Assembly: GCA_026710225.1 (NCBI GenBank)
Contig: JAPORI010000131.1
Coordinates: 1-11,985 of the forward strand
Direction: 5' to 3'
DNA: 11,985 nucleotides
From: Betaproteobacteria bacterium
GTDB lineage: Bacteria; Pseudomonadota; Gammaproteobacteria; Tethybacterales; Tethybacteraceae
The translations under genes were made by a program, and so were the position numbers. The notes under the pieces are model-generated. The model saw only the letters and a list, made by a program, of their open reading frames with translations, was not told the origin of the DNA and did not search any database. This document shows, in pieces, positions 1-8,100 of the stretch; within the stretch, counting starts at the first letter, position 1; each line of letters begins with the position of its first letter.

Positions 1-192
1 CTCGGCCAGCGCCTCGCCAATTTGGCCCGAGGCGTGTCCAAGCAGGTTTACCGCAATGCCGCCGGCCAAATCTATATACCGGCGCCCCTGGACATCAAAC
101 AATTCCGAGCCGCACCCTTTCCCGAACACCGGCGGCGCCGGCGCATAGGTGGCCAGCAGCACCTTTTCATAATCGGGACCGGAATCACTCAT
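1..192 (-). CDS. argD: Acetylornithine aminotransferase-like protein, N-terminal 64 codons (runs off left edge)
   Basis: Only the first 64 codons are in the window; the reading frame is still open at base 1. The translation starts MSDSGPDYEK and contains YAPAP (residues 16-20), GCGSELFDVQGRRYIDLAGG (26-45) and GIAVNLLGH (45-53). This is the N-terminal pattern of class III PLP-dependent aminotransferases of the ArgD type, which transfer an amino group between N-acetylornithine and 2-oxoglutarate in arginine synthesis (the bacterial enzyme often also acts on succinyl-diaminopimelate). The PLP lysine lies outside the window. The ATG at 192 follows AAGGG in the upstream 22-nt gap after the kdsA stop, so it probably belongs to the pyrG-kdsA unit. 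Oddity: the family's usual His-Pro after LGH-x (as in LGHCHP) is Ser-Gly here (LGHASG). Closely related class III aminotransferases such as AstC or GabT-like enzymes cannot be ruled out from the N-terminus alone. Confidence 0.8.
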   Translation of the reverse strand, partial: MSDSGPDYEKVLLATYAPAPPVFGKGCGSELFDVQGRRYIDLAGGIAVNLLGHASGQIGEALAE

Positions 193-214
193 CACCCTTG
201 CTGGTAGCCGCCCC

Positions 215-1075
215 TCACGCCAACGGCGGCTGATCTTCCGGCCGGCCGCCGGCCGGCAGGCTGCGCACGAACCGGTGCAAATCGGCCGCCGCGGCAATCA
301 AATCAGCCGCGACATCCAGTTGCAACTGCACCGCCGAGTCAGAAACCGCCCGCTGCGGATCCGGATGCGCCTCGAGAAACAGCCCGTCGATGCCGGCGGC
401 AACTGCCGCTCTGGCCAGCGGCAGCGCCATCCGCCGCTGGCCGGAACTCTCACCGGCACCGGCTCCAGGCAACTGGGCACTGTGGGTGGCATCAAAGATC
501 ACCGGACAGCCGGCGGCGCGCATGGTAACCAGGGAGCGCATGTCAACCACCAGATTGTGATAGCCAAACGACGCCCCCCGCTCGCATACCAGGACATTCT
601 CGGCACCGGCGGCTCGGGCCTTGGCAACGATCCCGTCCATGTCCTCCGGCGCCAGAAACTGTCCCTTCTTGATATTGAGCGCCTTGCCGGTTGCCGCAGC
701 CGCAGCAACCAGATCGGTCTGCCGGCACAGAAAGGCCGGGATTTGCAAAGCATCGCAGACCGCGGCGGCCGCCGCCGCATCAGCGGGCTGGTGGATGTCG
801 GTTAGCACCGGCACCTCCAGTTCGGCACGCACCCGCGCCAGTGCGGCCAGACCGGCATCGCGTCCCGGGCCGCGCCCGGTATTGGGACCGGAGCGGTTGG
901 CCTTGTCGAAGGAGGCCTTGAACACATATCCGACCTGCGCCCGACGACAGGCCTCCTGAAGATGACCGGCCACATCCAGGCACAACTGTTCGGATTCGGC
1001 CGCGCACGGCCCGGCGATGACCAGCAGCGGCGCGTCGGCACCGACGCGCACCGCACCGAGCGCAGCCGCGCTCAT
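215..1075 (-). CDS. kdsA: 3-deoxy-8-phosphooctulonate (KDO-8-P) synthase, metal-dependent class
   Basis: KdsA condenses phosphoenolpyruvate with D-arabinose-5-phosphate to give KDO-8-phosphate, the precursor of the inner-core sugar of LPS; it is cytoplasmic. The 286-residue product matches the usual length (about 280-285). Recognisable blocks are IAGPCAAES (20-28), FKASFDKANRS, LTDIHQP, IPAFLCRQTDL, NIKKGQFLAPEDM, FGYHNLVVDMRS, DATHSAQLPG and LFLEAHPDP. Cys24, His198, Glu235 and Asp246 have exactly the spacing I recall for the metal ligands of the Aquifex aeolicus enzyme (Cys11, His185, Glu222, Asp233), which places it in the metal-dependent class; the E. coli type has Asn instead of Cys. I chose the ATG at 1075 because it overlaps the pyrG stop as ATGA and gives the family length; the frame is open further upstream but only inside pyrG. 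Oddity: the loop after KANRS reads GPNTGRGPG rather than the usual SIHSFRGPG-like sequence. Confidence 0.95.
   Translation of the reverse strand: MSAAALGAVRVGADAPLLVIAGPCAAESEQLCLDVAGHLQEACRRAQVGYVFKASFDKANRSGPNTGRGPGRDAGLAALARVRAELEVPVLTDIHQPADAAAAAAVCDALQIPAFLCRQTDLVAAAAATGKALNIKKGQFLAPEDMDGIVAKARAAGAENVLVCERGASFGYHNLVVDMRSLVTMRAAGCPVIFDATHSAQLPGAGAGESSGQRRMALPLARAAVAAGIDGLFLEAHPDPQRAVSDSAVQLQLDVAADLIAAAADLHRFVRSLPAGGRPEDQPPLA
238..256. repeat. GC-only duplicated palindrome near the 3' end of kdsA
   Basis: CCGGCCGG occurs twice (238-245 and 249-256) separated by CCG. Each copy is itself a palindrome, so the pair is both a direct and an inverted repeat and could fold into an 8-bp all-GC stem. 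It lies in the last codons of kdsA (residues SLPAGGRP), about 50 nt before the argD start, and also contains the 8-mer GGCCGGCC. It has no T-run on either strand, so it is not an intrinsic terminator. It may simply reflect GC-rich codon choice. Confidence 0.6.
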
Positions 1076-2664
1076 GAGTCCTGCCGGCAGGCGGATACGA
1101 AGCTTACGAAAATCGGATGCGGTTGCATCGGCGACGAACGGTACTCCGGATGAAACTGGCAGGCGACGAACCACGGATGATCGGCCAGTTCCACCGCCTC
1201 ACAGAAACTGCCGCCCCCCGACCAGGCCGAAAAGACCAATCCGGCCGCTTCGAGTCTCTCCCGGTAGGCGCGGTTGAACTCGTAGCGATGCCGGTGCCGC
1301 TCGATGCTCTTGTCCCGGCCGTAGATGCCAGCCAGCCTGGTTTTATCGACTATCGTGAACTCGTCATCACCCAGCCGCATCGTCCCGCCCAGTTTGCCGT
1401 TGCCCTGCTGACCGGACTCGAGAATGATCACCGGGTCGGCGGCATCCGGCTCGATCTCGGAAGATGCCGCACCGCTGATGCCGGCGCAGTTGCGGGCGTG
1501 CTCGATTATCGCCAGCTGCATCCCGACGCAGATGCCCAGATACGGCTTGCCCTGCTGGCGAACCCGGGAGATGGCCGCCATCTTGCCGTCGATGCCGCGG
1601 GTGCCAAAGGCACCCGGAACGATCACTCCGTCGCAGCCGTCAACCTGGGCAAGATTACCGCCTTCGACTTGTTCGGCATCAATGTATTCGATCCGGGTTG
1701 TGGCGCCGACCTCCCAGCCGGCGTGGCAAATCGCCTCGATCAGCGATTCGTAGGACGCGGTGTAGTTGGCATACTTGCCAACCACACCGACGGTAACCTG
1801 CTGGCGAGCCTGACAGCGGCGCTGCTCGAGCCTCTGCCAGGCCGACAGGTCCGCGGCCGGCAAATCCAGATCGAGCAACTGGCAGATCCGGGCATCAATG
1901 CCGGCCTCGGCCATGACCAGCGGCAGAGCGTAGATCGAATCGACATCCGGCACCGGGAACACCTGCCCGGCCGGCAGATTGGCGAACAAGGCAATCTTGT
2001 TGAGATACTCGTCGGGCAGCAGCTGGTTGGCAACCCGGCACAGCAGCAAGTCGGCCTGAATGCCGATTTCCCGCAACTCTTTTACCGAATGCTGGGTGGG
2101 CTTGGTCTTGAACTCGCCGGCGCTTTCGACATAGGGCACCAGGGTAACATGCACCGAGGCGGTGTCATCCGGCGGCAGCGACAGCCGCATCTGCCGCACC
2201 GCCTCCAGAAACGGCAGCGATTCGATGTCGCCGACGGTGCCGCCGATTTCGATGATCGCAACATCAAAGCCGGCGGCGGCCTCCTCGATGAAACTTCTGA
2301 TCTGATCGGTTATGTGGGGAATGACCTGAACGGTCGCACCCAGATAGTCGCCGCGCCGCTCGCGACGAATCACCTCATCGTAAATCTGGCCGGCGGTGCA
2401 GTTGTTGCGCCGGCTCATCGCCCGATTCAGGAAGCGCTCATAGTGTCCTAGATCCAAATCGGTCTCGGCCCCGTCGGCGGTAACGAAAACCTCACCGTGT
2501 TGATGGGGGTTCATCGTCCCCGGATCGACATTTATGTAAGGGTCGAGCTTGGCGATGGTAACCTTGCAGCCGCGCGCTTCCAGCACCGCACCGAGCGCCG
2601 CCGCCGCCACCCCCTTGCCGATCGACGATACCACTCCGCCGCTGCAAAAAACATACTTGGGCAT
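1072..2664 (-). CDS. pyrG: CTP synthase (glutamine-hydrolysing)
   Basis: PyrG aminates UTP to CTP using ATP and ammonia from glutamine, the last step of CTP synthesis. The 530-residue product (E. coli 545) has the N-terminal synthetase domain with SSIGKG P-loop (13-18), KLDPYINVDPGTM (39-51), HGEVFVTADGAETDLDLGHY, SRRNN, RRGDYLGATVQVIPHIT, EIGGTVGDIESLPF and KTKPTQHSVKELR. The class I glutamine amidotransferase domain follows from about residue 290, with nucleophile Cys379 in LGICVGMQ, and His505 and Glu507 in CQFHPE. GGTMRLG (426-432) and RHRHRYEFN are also present. The ATG at 2664 is the natural start; its product begins MPKYVFCSGGVVSS, where most relatives have VTGGVVSS. The stop overlaps the kdsA start by 4 nt, which suggests translational coupling and a link from CTP supply to CMP-KDO formation. 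Oddities: Ala352 in PGAFG where the family has PGGFG, and a shortened stretch before GGTMRLG. Both catalytic sites look intact. Confidence 0.98.
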   Translation of the reverse strand: MPKYVFCSGGVVSSIGKGVAAAALGAVLEARGCKVTIAKLDPYINVDPGTMNPHQHGEVFVTADGAETDLDLGHYERFLNRAMSRRNNCTAGQIYDEVIRRERRGDYLGATVQVIPHITDQIRSFIEEAAAGFDVAIIEIGGTVGDIESLPFLEAVRQMRLSLPPDDTASVHVTLVPYVESAGEFKTKPTQHSVKELREIGIQADLLLCRVANQLLPDEYLNKIALFANLPAGQVFPVPDVDSIYALPLVMAEAGIDARICQLLDLDLPAADLSAWQRLEQRRCQARQQVTVGVVGKYANYTASYESLIEAICHAGWEVGATTRIEYIDAEQVEGGNLAQVDGCDGVIVPGAFGTRGIDGKMAAISRVRQQGKPYLGICVGMQLAIIEHARNCAGISGAASSEIEPDAADPVIILESGQQGNGKLGGTMRLGDDEFTIVDKTRLAGIYGRDKSIERHRHRYEFNRAYRERLEAAGLVFSAWSGGGSFCEAVELADHPWFVACQFHPEYRSSPMQPHPIFVSFVSACRQDS

Positions 2665-2695
2665 TGGAGCCGGATTCTACATTCCGGCCCCGCCG

Positions 2696-2701
2696 TATAA
2701 T
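2696..2701 (+). promoter_or_regulatory. Perfect TATAAT -10-like hexamer in the divergent region
   Basis: TATAAT stands out in the GC-rich divergent region between pyrG and the YheT-like gene. No good -35 element lies 16-18 nt upstream (the best there is TTCTAC), and there is no extended -10 TG. If active it would transcribe rightward through the possible leader ORF at 2749. I found no convincing leftward promoter for pyrG; CTGACA on the minus strand (complement of 2702-2707) resembles a -35 box, but nothing suitable follows at the right distance. Confidence 0.25.
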
Positions 2702-2748
2702 TGTCAGGGGATCAGTGCAGACTCGTGCACATTCCGGAGGAAACCCAG

Positions 2749-2775
2749 ATGGCATCGTGCCGGTCGGCACGCTAG
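2749..2775 (+). CDS. Possible 8-codon leader ORF with strong ribosome-binding site
   Basis: GGAGGA at 2736-2741 lies 7 nt before an ATG at 2749, which opens an ORF encoding MASCRSAR and ending in TAG at 2773-2775. This is the strongest Shine-Dalgarno match I saw in the window, yet it serves no long ORF: the frame closes after 8 codons and the YheT-like gene starts 61 nt later with no visible ribosome-binding site. Codons 3-8 form the hairpin at 2756-2771 and the stop codon lies in the left arm of the next hairpin, so ribosomes on this ORF would open both. It could be a regulatory leader peptide or a chance match; the peptide has no run of one amino acid, so classic amino-acid attenuation is not suggested. 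Confidence 0.25.
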   Translation: MASCRSAR

Positions 2776-2783
2776 GAGACTAG
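2756..2783 (+). promoter_or_regulatory. Two adjacent small hairpins in the leader of the plus-strand operon
   Basis: CGTGCC (2756-2761) pairs with GGCACG (2766-2771) around a GGTC loop. Directly next to it CTAG (2772-2775) pairs with CTAG (2780-2783) around GAGA, a GNRA-type tetraloop. A further inverted repeat GTGCA/TGCAC lies just upstream (2715-2719 and 2726-2730). No U-run follows either hairpin, so this is not an intrinsic terminator. It could be leader RNA structure or an operator; only the base pairing is observed. Confidence 0.3.
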
Positions 2784-2808
2784 TCACATCGGCTTCCACC
2801 CATACAAT
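2781..2808 (+). promoter_or_regulatory. Putative sigma-70-type promoter for the YheT-like gene
   Basis: TAGTCA at 2781-2786 matches TTGACA at 4 of 6 positions and TACAAT at 2803-2808 matches TATAAT at 5 of 6, with a 16-nt spacer. Transcription would start near 2815, leaving a leader of roughly 20 nt before the ATG at 2837. The -35 box overlaps the right arm of the second hairpin. The assignment rests on consensus matching by eye. Confidence 0.3.
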
Positions 2809-2836
2809 CCGTTCTCATTTTTCCAGTAGCCCCTTT

Positions 2837-3775
2837 ATGGCCAATCCGCAGGCATACAAGAAACCCTGGTGGCTTGCCGGCAAGCACATCGAAACGATTG
2901 CCGCCCGCCGGCTGGGGCCGCGGCCGGACTACAGCCGCCAGATTGCAACAACTGCCGATGACGATCCGATCGCATTCGATTCGCTGCCTGGCGCGGCAGG
3001 TGCACCCGGCCTGTGCATCTTCCACGGCCTGGAAGGCTGCTCGCAAAGCCACACGGTGCGCCAGATAGCCTCCTACTTCAATTCACTTGGCTGGGCAATC
3101 GTGATCCCCCACTTTCGCAGTTGCGGGGTGATGAACAAGTTGCCCCGCGCCTATCACGCCGGCGACAGCCAGGACATCGGCTGGATGCTGCGCTATGCGG
3201 TCGCGACCATGGAACAATCATCCGGGCACTTCGCTGTCGGCGTATCGCTGGGCGGCAACGCGCTGGTCAAGTGGCTGGCCGAAAACGCCGATCAGACCCT
3301 GATCAAGGCGGCGGTGGCGGTGGCGGCGCCGCTGGATCTGACCGTCTGCGCTGCGCGGCTGGACCAGTGGTTCAACCGCCGGCTGTACGGAAACTACTTT
3401 TTGGCATCGCTGAAGAAAAAGCTGCACGCCAAGATCCAGCGCTACCCGTTTCTGGCCAAGCCACGCGACATCGAGCGGCTGGCAACCGTGCGCGCCTTTG
3501 ACGAAATCTACACCGCGCCGATCCACGGCTTTGCCAGTGCCAAGGACTACTATCGGCAGTCCTCGGCGCTGCCGCTGATGAGCCAAATCAGCACCCCGCT
3601 GCTGTGCCTGCACGCCGACAACGACGCGCTGGTGCCGGTGCCGGACATCCCGACCGGCGGCGCGACACAACTGGAGTGCACCCGCGGCGGCGGCCACGCC
3701 GGCTATGTAACCGGCCCCTTCCCCGGCCGGGGCAGCTGGCTGCCGCAGCGGCTCAAGAGTTTCTATGAAGGCTGA
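2837..3775 (+). CDS. YheT-like (EMB8-type) alpha/beta hydrolase
   Basis: The 312-residue product belongs to the AB hydrolase-4 family of E. coli YheT (about 340 residues), predicted cytoplasmic esterases or lipases without an agreed physiological substrate. The order of landmarks fits: HIETIAARR near the start (YheT has CHLQTMLPRL), FHGLEGC (62-68), PHFRSCG (91-97), YHAGDSQD, nucleophile Ser137 in GVSLGGN (135-141), IHGFASAKDYYRQSSALP (229-246), acidic residue Asp263 in HADNDALV, and His287 in GGGHAGYV. No signal peptide or membrane segment is seen. The ATG at 2837 is where family similarity begins; the frame is open further upstream, but that part antisense-overlaps pyrG and is unlike the family. 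No Shine-Dalgarno precedes this ATG. The gene overlaps algC by 11 nt, so the two are probably co-transcribed. Confidence 0.88.
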   Translation: MANPQAYKKPWWLAGKHIETIAARRLGPRPDYSRQIATTADDDPIAFDSLPGAAGAPGLCIFHGLEGCSQSHTVRQIASYFNSLGWAIVIPHFRSCGVMNKLPRAYHAGDSQDIGWMLRYAVATMEQSSGHFAVGVSLGGNALVKWLAENADQTLIKAAVAVAAPLDLTVCAARLDQWFNRRLYGNYFLASLKKKLHAKIQRYPFLAKPRDIERLATVRAFDEIYTAPIHGFASAKDYYRQSSALPLMSQISTPLLCLHADNDALVPVPDIPTGGATQLECTRGGGHAGYVTGPFPGRGSWLPQRLKSFYEG

Positions 3776-5165
3776 AACGCTGCCCCGGGAGATATTCCGC
3801 GCCTATGATGTGCGCGGCATCGTCGGCGAGCAGCTGACCGAGGAGACCGCCACCCTGATCGGATCGGCGCTGGCGACCAAGGCGCTGGCAGTCGGGGTTC
3901 GGCGGCTGGCGATCGGGCGCGACGGCCGGCAGTCGAGTCCCTCTCTGGCCCAGGCGCTGGCCACCGGCATCAATCAGGCGGGTCTCGACACCATCGACAT
4001 CGGACTGTGCCCGACGCCGGCTTTGTACTGGGCGGCATGTGAACTCGCCGAGGGCAACGGCGCGATGGTAACCGGCTCCCACAACCCGGTGCAATACAAC
4101 GGCATCAAGATGATGCTCGGCGGTTCGGCCCTGGCCGGCGACGAGATCCAGCAACTTTTCCTGCTGATTACCGAAAAGCGGCTGACCAGCCGCCGGGGCG
4201 GTGCCGGCGAGCACAGCAGCAACAGCCAGATCATCGATTCCTATCTTGCCGATCTGCTTGCCGGCCGATCGCTGGCGCGACCGGTAAGGGTGGTGGTTGA
4301 CTGCGGCAATGGCGCCGCCGGACCCCTGGCGCCGGCCGCGCTGGAGCGGCTGGGCTGCGAAGTGGTGCCGCTTTACGAGCAGGTGGACGGAACCTTTCCC
4401 AACCATCATCCCGATCCGGCCGATCCAAAAAACTTCGCCGATGCGATCGCGGCAATGGATCGCGAGCAGGCGGAGATGGCGATCGCCTTTGACGGTGACG
4501 GCGATCGGATTGGGGTTGCCCTGCCCGGATCCGGGATCATCTATCCGGACCGAATGCTGATGGCGCTGGCTCGCGACTTTCTGGCCGCCAACCCCGGCGA
4601 GAAGATCGTCTATGATGTCAAGTGTTCGCGATTGGTGGGCGACTTCATAGCCGAGCGCGGCGGCACACCGGTGATGTGCCGCACCGGCCATTCCTTCGTC
4701 AAACAGGAGATGGAAAAAAGTGCCGCCCGCCTCGGCGGCGAGCTGTCCGGCCACATGTTCTTCCACGAGGGCCGCTGGCGCTTCGATGATGCGCTGCTGG
4801 CGGCAGTGAAACTGGCGGTGCTGGCTGCCGGCCACGAATCGGCAACCGAACTGTTCACCCAAATCCCGGACGCGCCGGCTTCACCGGAAATCAAGATCGA
4901 CTTGCCGGCGGAGTCTCCGCCGCCGGCCGAACTGGTAGAAGAATTGCTCGCCAACCCGGGCTTTGCAAGTGCGCCGGAAAAAATCATCACCATCGACGGG
5001 CTGCGCGCCGAATGGCCAGACGGCTTCGGGCTGGTGCGCGCCTCCAACACCACCAAGAGCCTGATCATGCGCTTTGAAGGCGACTGCACACAATCGCTGG
5101 CCCGCATCCACAACGAGTTTTCTGATCGGCTAAAGCAGCTGGGTCTCGTCCTGCCCGCGCCATAG
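3765..5165 (+). CDS. algC: Phosphomannomutase/phosphoglucomutase (AlgC type)
   Basis: This alpha-D-phosphohexomutase moves phosphate between C6 and C1 of mannose or glucose, feeding GDP-mannose and UDP-glucose/dTDP-sugar pathways for LPS and exopolysaccharide. The 466-residue product is close to Pseudomonas AlgC (463). The four landmarks are present in order: phosphoserine loop TGSHNP with Ser105 (103-108), metal loop DGDGDR (243-248), sugar-binding GELSGH (325-330) and phosphate-binding RASNTT (425-430). FRAYDVRGIVG (11-21) is the typical N-terminus. After the sugar loop it reads MFFHEGRWRFDDALLAA, where many relatives have FFKERWxGFDDG. The ATG lies inside the end of the YheT-like gene, with AAGAG about 6 nt upstream, and a 19-nt gap separates it from yhdP. 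A role specific to phosphomannose or phosphoglucose cannot be decided from sequence; cytoplasmic. Confidence 0.93.
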   Translation: MKAETLPREIFRAYDVRGIVGEQLTEETATLIGSALATKALAVGVRRLAIGRDGRQSSPSLAQALATGINQAGLDTIDIGLCPTPALYWAACELAEGNGAMVTGSHNPVQYNGIKMMLGGSALAGDEIQQLFLLITEKRLTSRRGGAGEHSSNSQIIDSYLADLLAGRSLARPVRVVVDCGNGAAGPLAPAALERLGCEVVPLYEQVDGTFPNHHPDPADPKNFADAIAAMDREQAEMAIAFDGDGDRIGVALPGSGIIYPDRMLMALARDFLAANPGEKIVYDVKCSRLVGDFIAERGGTPVMCRTGHSFVKQEMEKSAARLGGELSGHMFFHEGRWRFDDALLAAVKLAVLAAGHESATELFTQIPDAPASPEIKIDLPAESPPPAELVEELLANPGFASAPEKIITIDGLRAEWPDGFGLVRASNTTKSLIMRFEGDCTQSLARIHNEFSDRLKQLGLVLPAP

Positions 5166-5184
5166 ACTGGCCACCAATCTGCCG

Positions 5185-8100
5185 ATGCGCGTTTTTCGGA
5201 TGATGCCGGCTGCGGCCGGCTGGACGGTAATGATCCTGCTGAGTCTTACCGCCGGCTTGCGCTGGCTGGTGCTGCCACTTTATCTGGAACCGCGGCTGGA
5301 GGAGGAAATCGAAAGCCTGTCGCTGCAAATCAGCCGCCACCTGCGCCAGAGTGCAACCATCAGTTATCAGGATGTCGCGCTGAGCATCGACTGGTCGGGA
5401 ATATACCTGAAAGTGATCGGCCCGAACCTTGCAGTCGGCAAGGGCGACGAAAGCAACTCGCTGAGCGCCGACAGCGCCGGCATCGTCCTTGACTACCGCG
5501 ACATAGTGCCCGATCTGTTCGTGTCCGGCACCGTCTTGTCGCTGACCATGGACGAGCACGGCAACATAACCCTGGCCGACTTCGCCACCACCTCCGACGA
5601 GATGCTTGATGTGACCGGACTGCTGCAAATCGGCAGCGAGTTGCCGCCGTTTCGGCTCGTCCTGCACGACACCAAGCTGGTACTCAGCCGGCCCGGACGC
5701 GAACAACTTGCCTTCGAAGGCATCGACATCAGCGCCTTTCCCAACCTTGACAACCAGACCTATGTTCTGGCGATGCACAGCAACGATCTCTACCTGCGCG
5801 CCAATCTCGCCTTCGACGAGCGCAACCAGCCGGATATCAACTGGTACCTGAATTCGCAAACCGAATCGTTCAACTTCATCATGGACATCCTCGGCTGGCC
5901 GGCGCAGGCAACCAGTGCCAACATTCAAGCCTGGGGAAGCGTCGGCGAAGACAACGAGCACCGGTTAATCGTCACCGGCGAAGGATACGGGCTGGCTCTG
6001 GGCGAGCAAGACTACCGCAGCCGCATCCGCCATGCCAGCATCGAGGCGGAGGCGACCATCAGCCTGCAAAACGAACAGGCCGCCGGACTGTGGAAGTTGC
6101 GCAGCCGCGATCTGGAAGCACAGGTTCCCGAACACATCCTCGGAACAAAGCTGGCGCTGGAGAAAGCTGCCGCCGGCGGCAACTTCCGCATCGAGGGCGA
6201 CAACTGGCGCGGCGAATTCACCGACTTGCGCGCTACTGCACCGGGAAGCGCGCTGGCCGGACAGATGATCATGGCCGGCGGCGAGCAGGGATTGACCATG
6301 AGTCTGGCCGCCTACGCGCCGAGCGTCAACTTTCCGGTCGCCGCGCAACTGCTGCCCGATGACCTGGGTGATGCGGTGCTAACCTTGCTGCGCGAAGACT
6401 TGCAGGCGACCAGTGCGCTGGTCAACACCCTGGTCATCGCCGGCGACCCGCAAGACTTTCCCTGGCACGATGATGCATCCGGCAAGTTCCTGCTGCAAAT
6501 CGGATTCGCCAGCGCAACCTTGAACTATCTGGAAGGCTACCCGCCAGTTGCCGATGCATCCGGCCGGGTGGAAATCGACGGAGCGCGCCTGAATGTAGCG
6601 GTGGACAATGCCCGGATCGCCGGTGCGCCGACCAGCCGGGCGCTGGCAGTCATCGACGACATGCAGGTAATCCCCGGCACCCTGTACATAGCCGGCAACA
6701 TCGACTTCGCCGACCGGCAACTCGACGAATTGCTCAAAACGCTGCCGGCTACCGCAACGCAACTGCAAGATTATCCGCAACTGCTGCTAAGTGGCCGGCA
6801 GCAAACCGTCCTGCGGCTGGCGATTCCGTTGGACACCGACGATCCGATCGCCATCGATGGGCGGCTCGATCTGATCGATACGCAACTGGCCTGGGATGAT
6901 TTCCCGGCCAAGCTGGAAAAACTGCGCGGCAATCTCAGATACAGCGCTGCCGGCGTCACCGGCATCGCCCGGGCATCGCTGTGGGATACGCCGGTACGAG
7001 TCAGTCTCAATATTGGTGACAGCGGCAGTCGCTTCGAGATGGCCGGAGCATTCGACATCGGCGACACCCTTGCCCGGATGGAAATCGACTCTTCGTTGCT
7101 GCCGATGGCCGGCACCAGTGCCTGGAAACTCGCCTATGACGGCCAGGATCTGGCCCTGACCTCGAACCTGCGCGGCACCCGCGTTGATCTGCCGATACCG
7201 CTGGCCAAGCCAGCCGAAGAATCGACCAACCTGCGCATCGAAATCGGCGAGGAAGAACTGGCCATCAACTATGCAAACGGATTGTTGCGCGGCCAGATCG
7301 GTGGCGGCGACACCGCCATCGCCATCGGTGCCGCCGCCCTGCCGGCAGCCGGCGCAAGTCCGGCAGTACGAGTGGCCGCCAGAGTCGCCGAAGCCGATCT
7401 GGACGCGCTGGTATCCTGGCTGGGCGAACTGCCCGGCGGCGGCACTGCCCCGGTTGCGGTAACCCTGAGGGCGGCATCGGCGCAACTGTTCGGTCAGCCT
7501 CATCGCGATGTCGTCGCCCGGATTACTGCCGATGCAACTGTTACCGTCATCGCGATTGAAAGCGATGGCACCGCCGCGCAACTGAATCGAATCGGAGCCA
7601 CCGTCACCGTATCGATTGCCCGGCTCAACTCCGCCCCCGGCAACCAGCAGCAAGAAACTGCTGACGCAATTCCTGCTCCGGTTGCAACGGTAACTGTGGG
7701 CAGCCCGACCGGATCACTGCCGCCGCTGGTGATGCACGGCACCAGCATCACTATCGGCGCCATCCGCCTGCCGACCGTGCGGCTGGCCGGCCGGCCGCAG
7801 GATGAACGCTGGCTGCTGGAGAAATTCGAAATCGATATCGCGCCGGGAAGCACGGTATTCATCAGCGGCCAAAGCGCCATGCACGGAGAACCGGATTCAC
7901 AAATCACCCTGACGGTTCCCCAGGCCAACATGCAGCAACTGTTTGATCACCTTGGCTTCGAGGATGAAGTAAGCGACGGCCAGATAACCGTCGGCGGTAC
8001 ACTGCACTGGCGCGGCGCCTTGTACAAGCCCCACTACCAGTCGCTTGCCGGCACCATTGCCTTTGCCGCTAGCGACTTTCGGATGAACCAGCTGGAAGGA

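Noticed and set aside
1076..1174. N-terminal extension of KdsA by 33 residues
   Set aside because: It lies wholly inside pyrG in another frame, and the ATG at 1075 gives the family length and a standard 4-nt overlap.
1117..2451. A 444-codon open frame on the plus strand opposite pyrG
   Set aside because: Every part is antisense to a clear CTP synthase; such frames arise from GC-rich codon bias. The product looks like no family I know.
2549..2836. N-terminal extension of the YheT-like hydrolase by 96 residues
   Set aside because: The first part is antisense to pyrG and the rest is intergenic; family similarity begins at the Met at 2837.
3306..3335. GGCGGTGGCGGTGGCGGCG-type tandem triplets
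   Set aside because: They encode an ordinary AAVAVAAP stretch in the hydrolase and show no sign of a variable repeat tract.
3753..4862. A 369-codon minus-strand frame opposite algC, and similar long frames at 5065-5961, 8454-9578 and 9083-10177
   Set aside because: All lie opposite well-supported genes, have low-complexity Gly/Arg/Gln/Ala-rich products and no family features.
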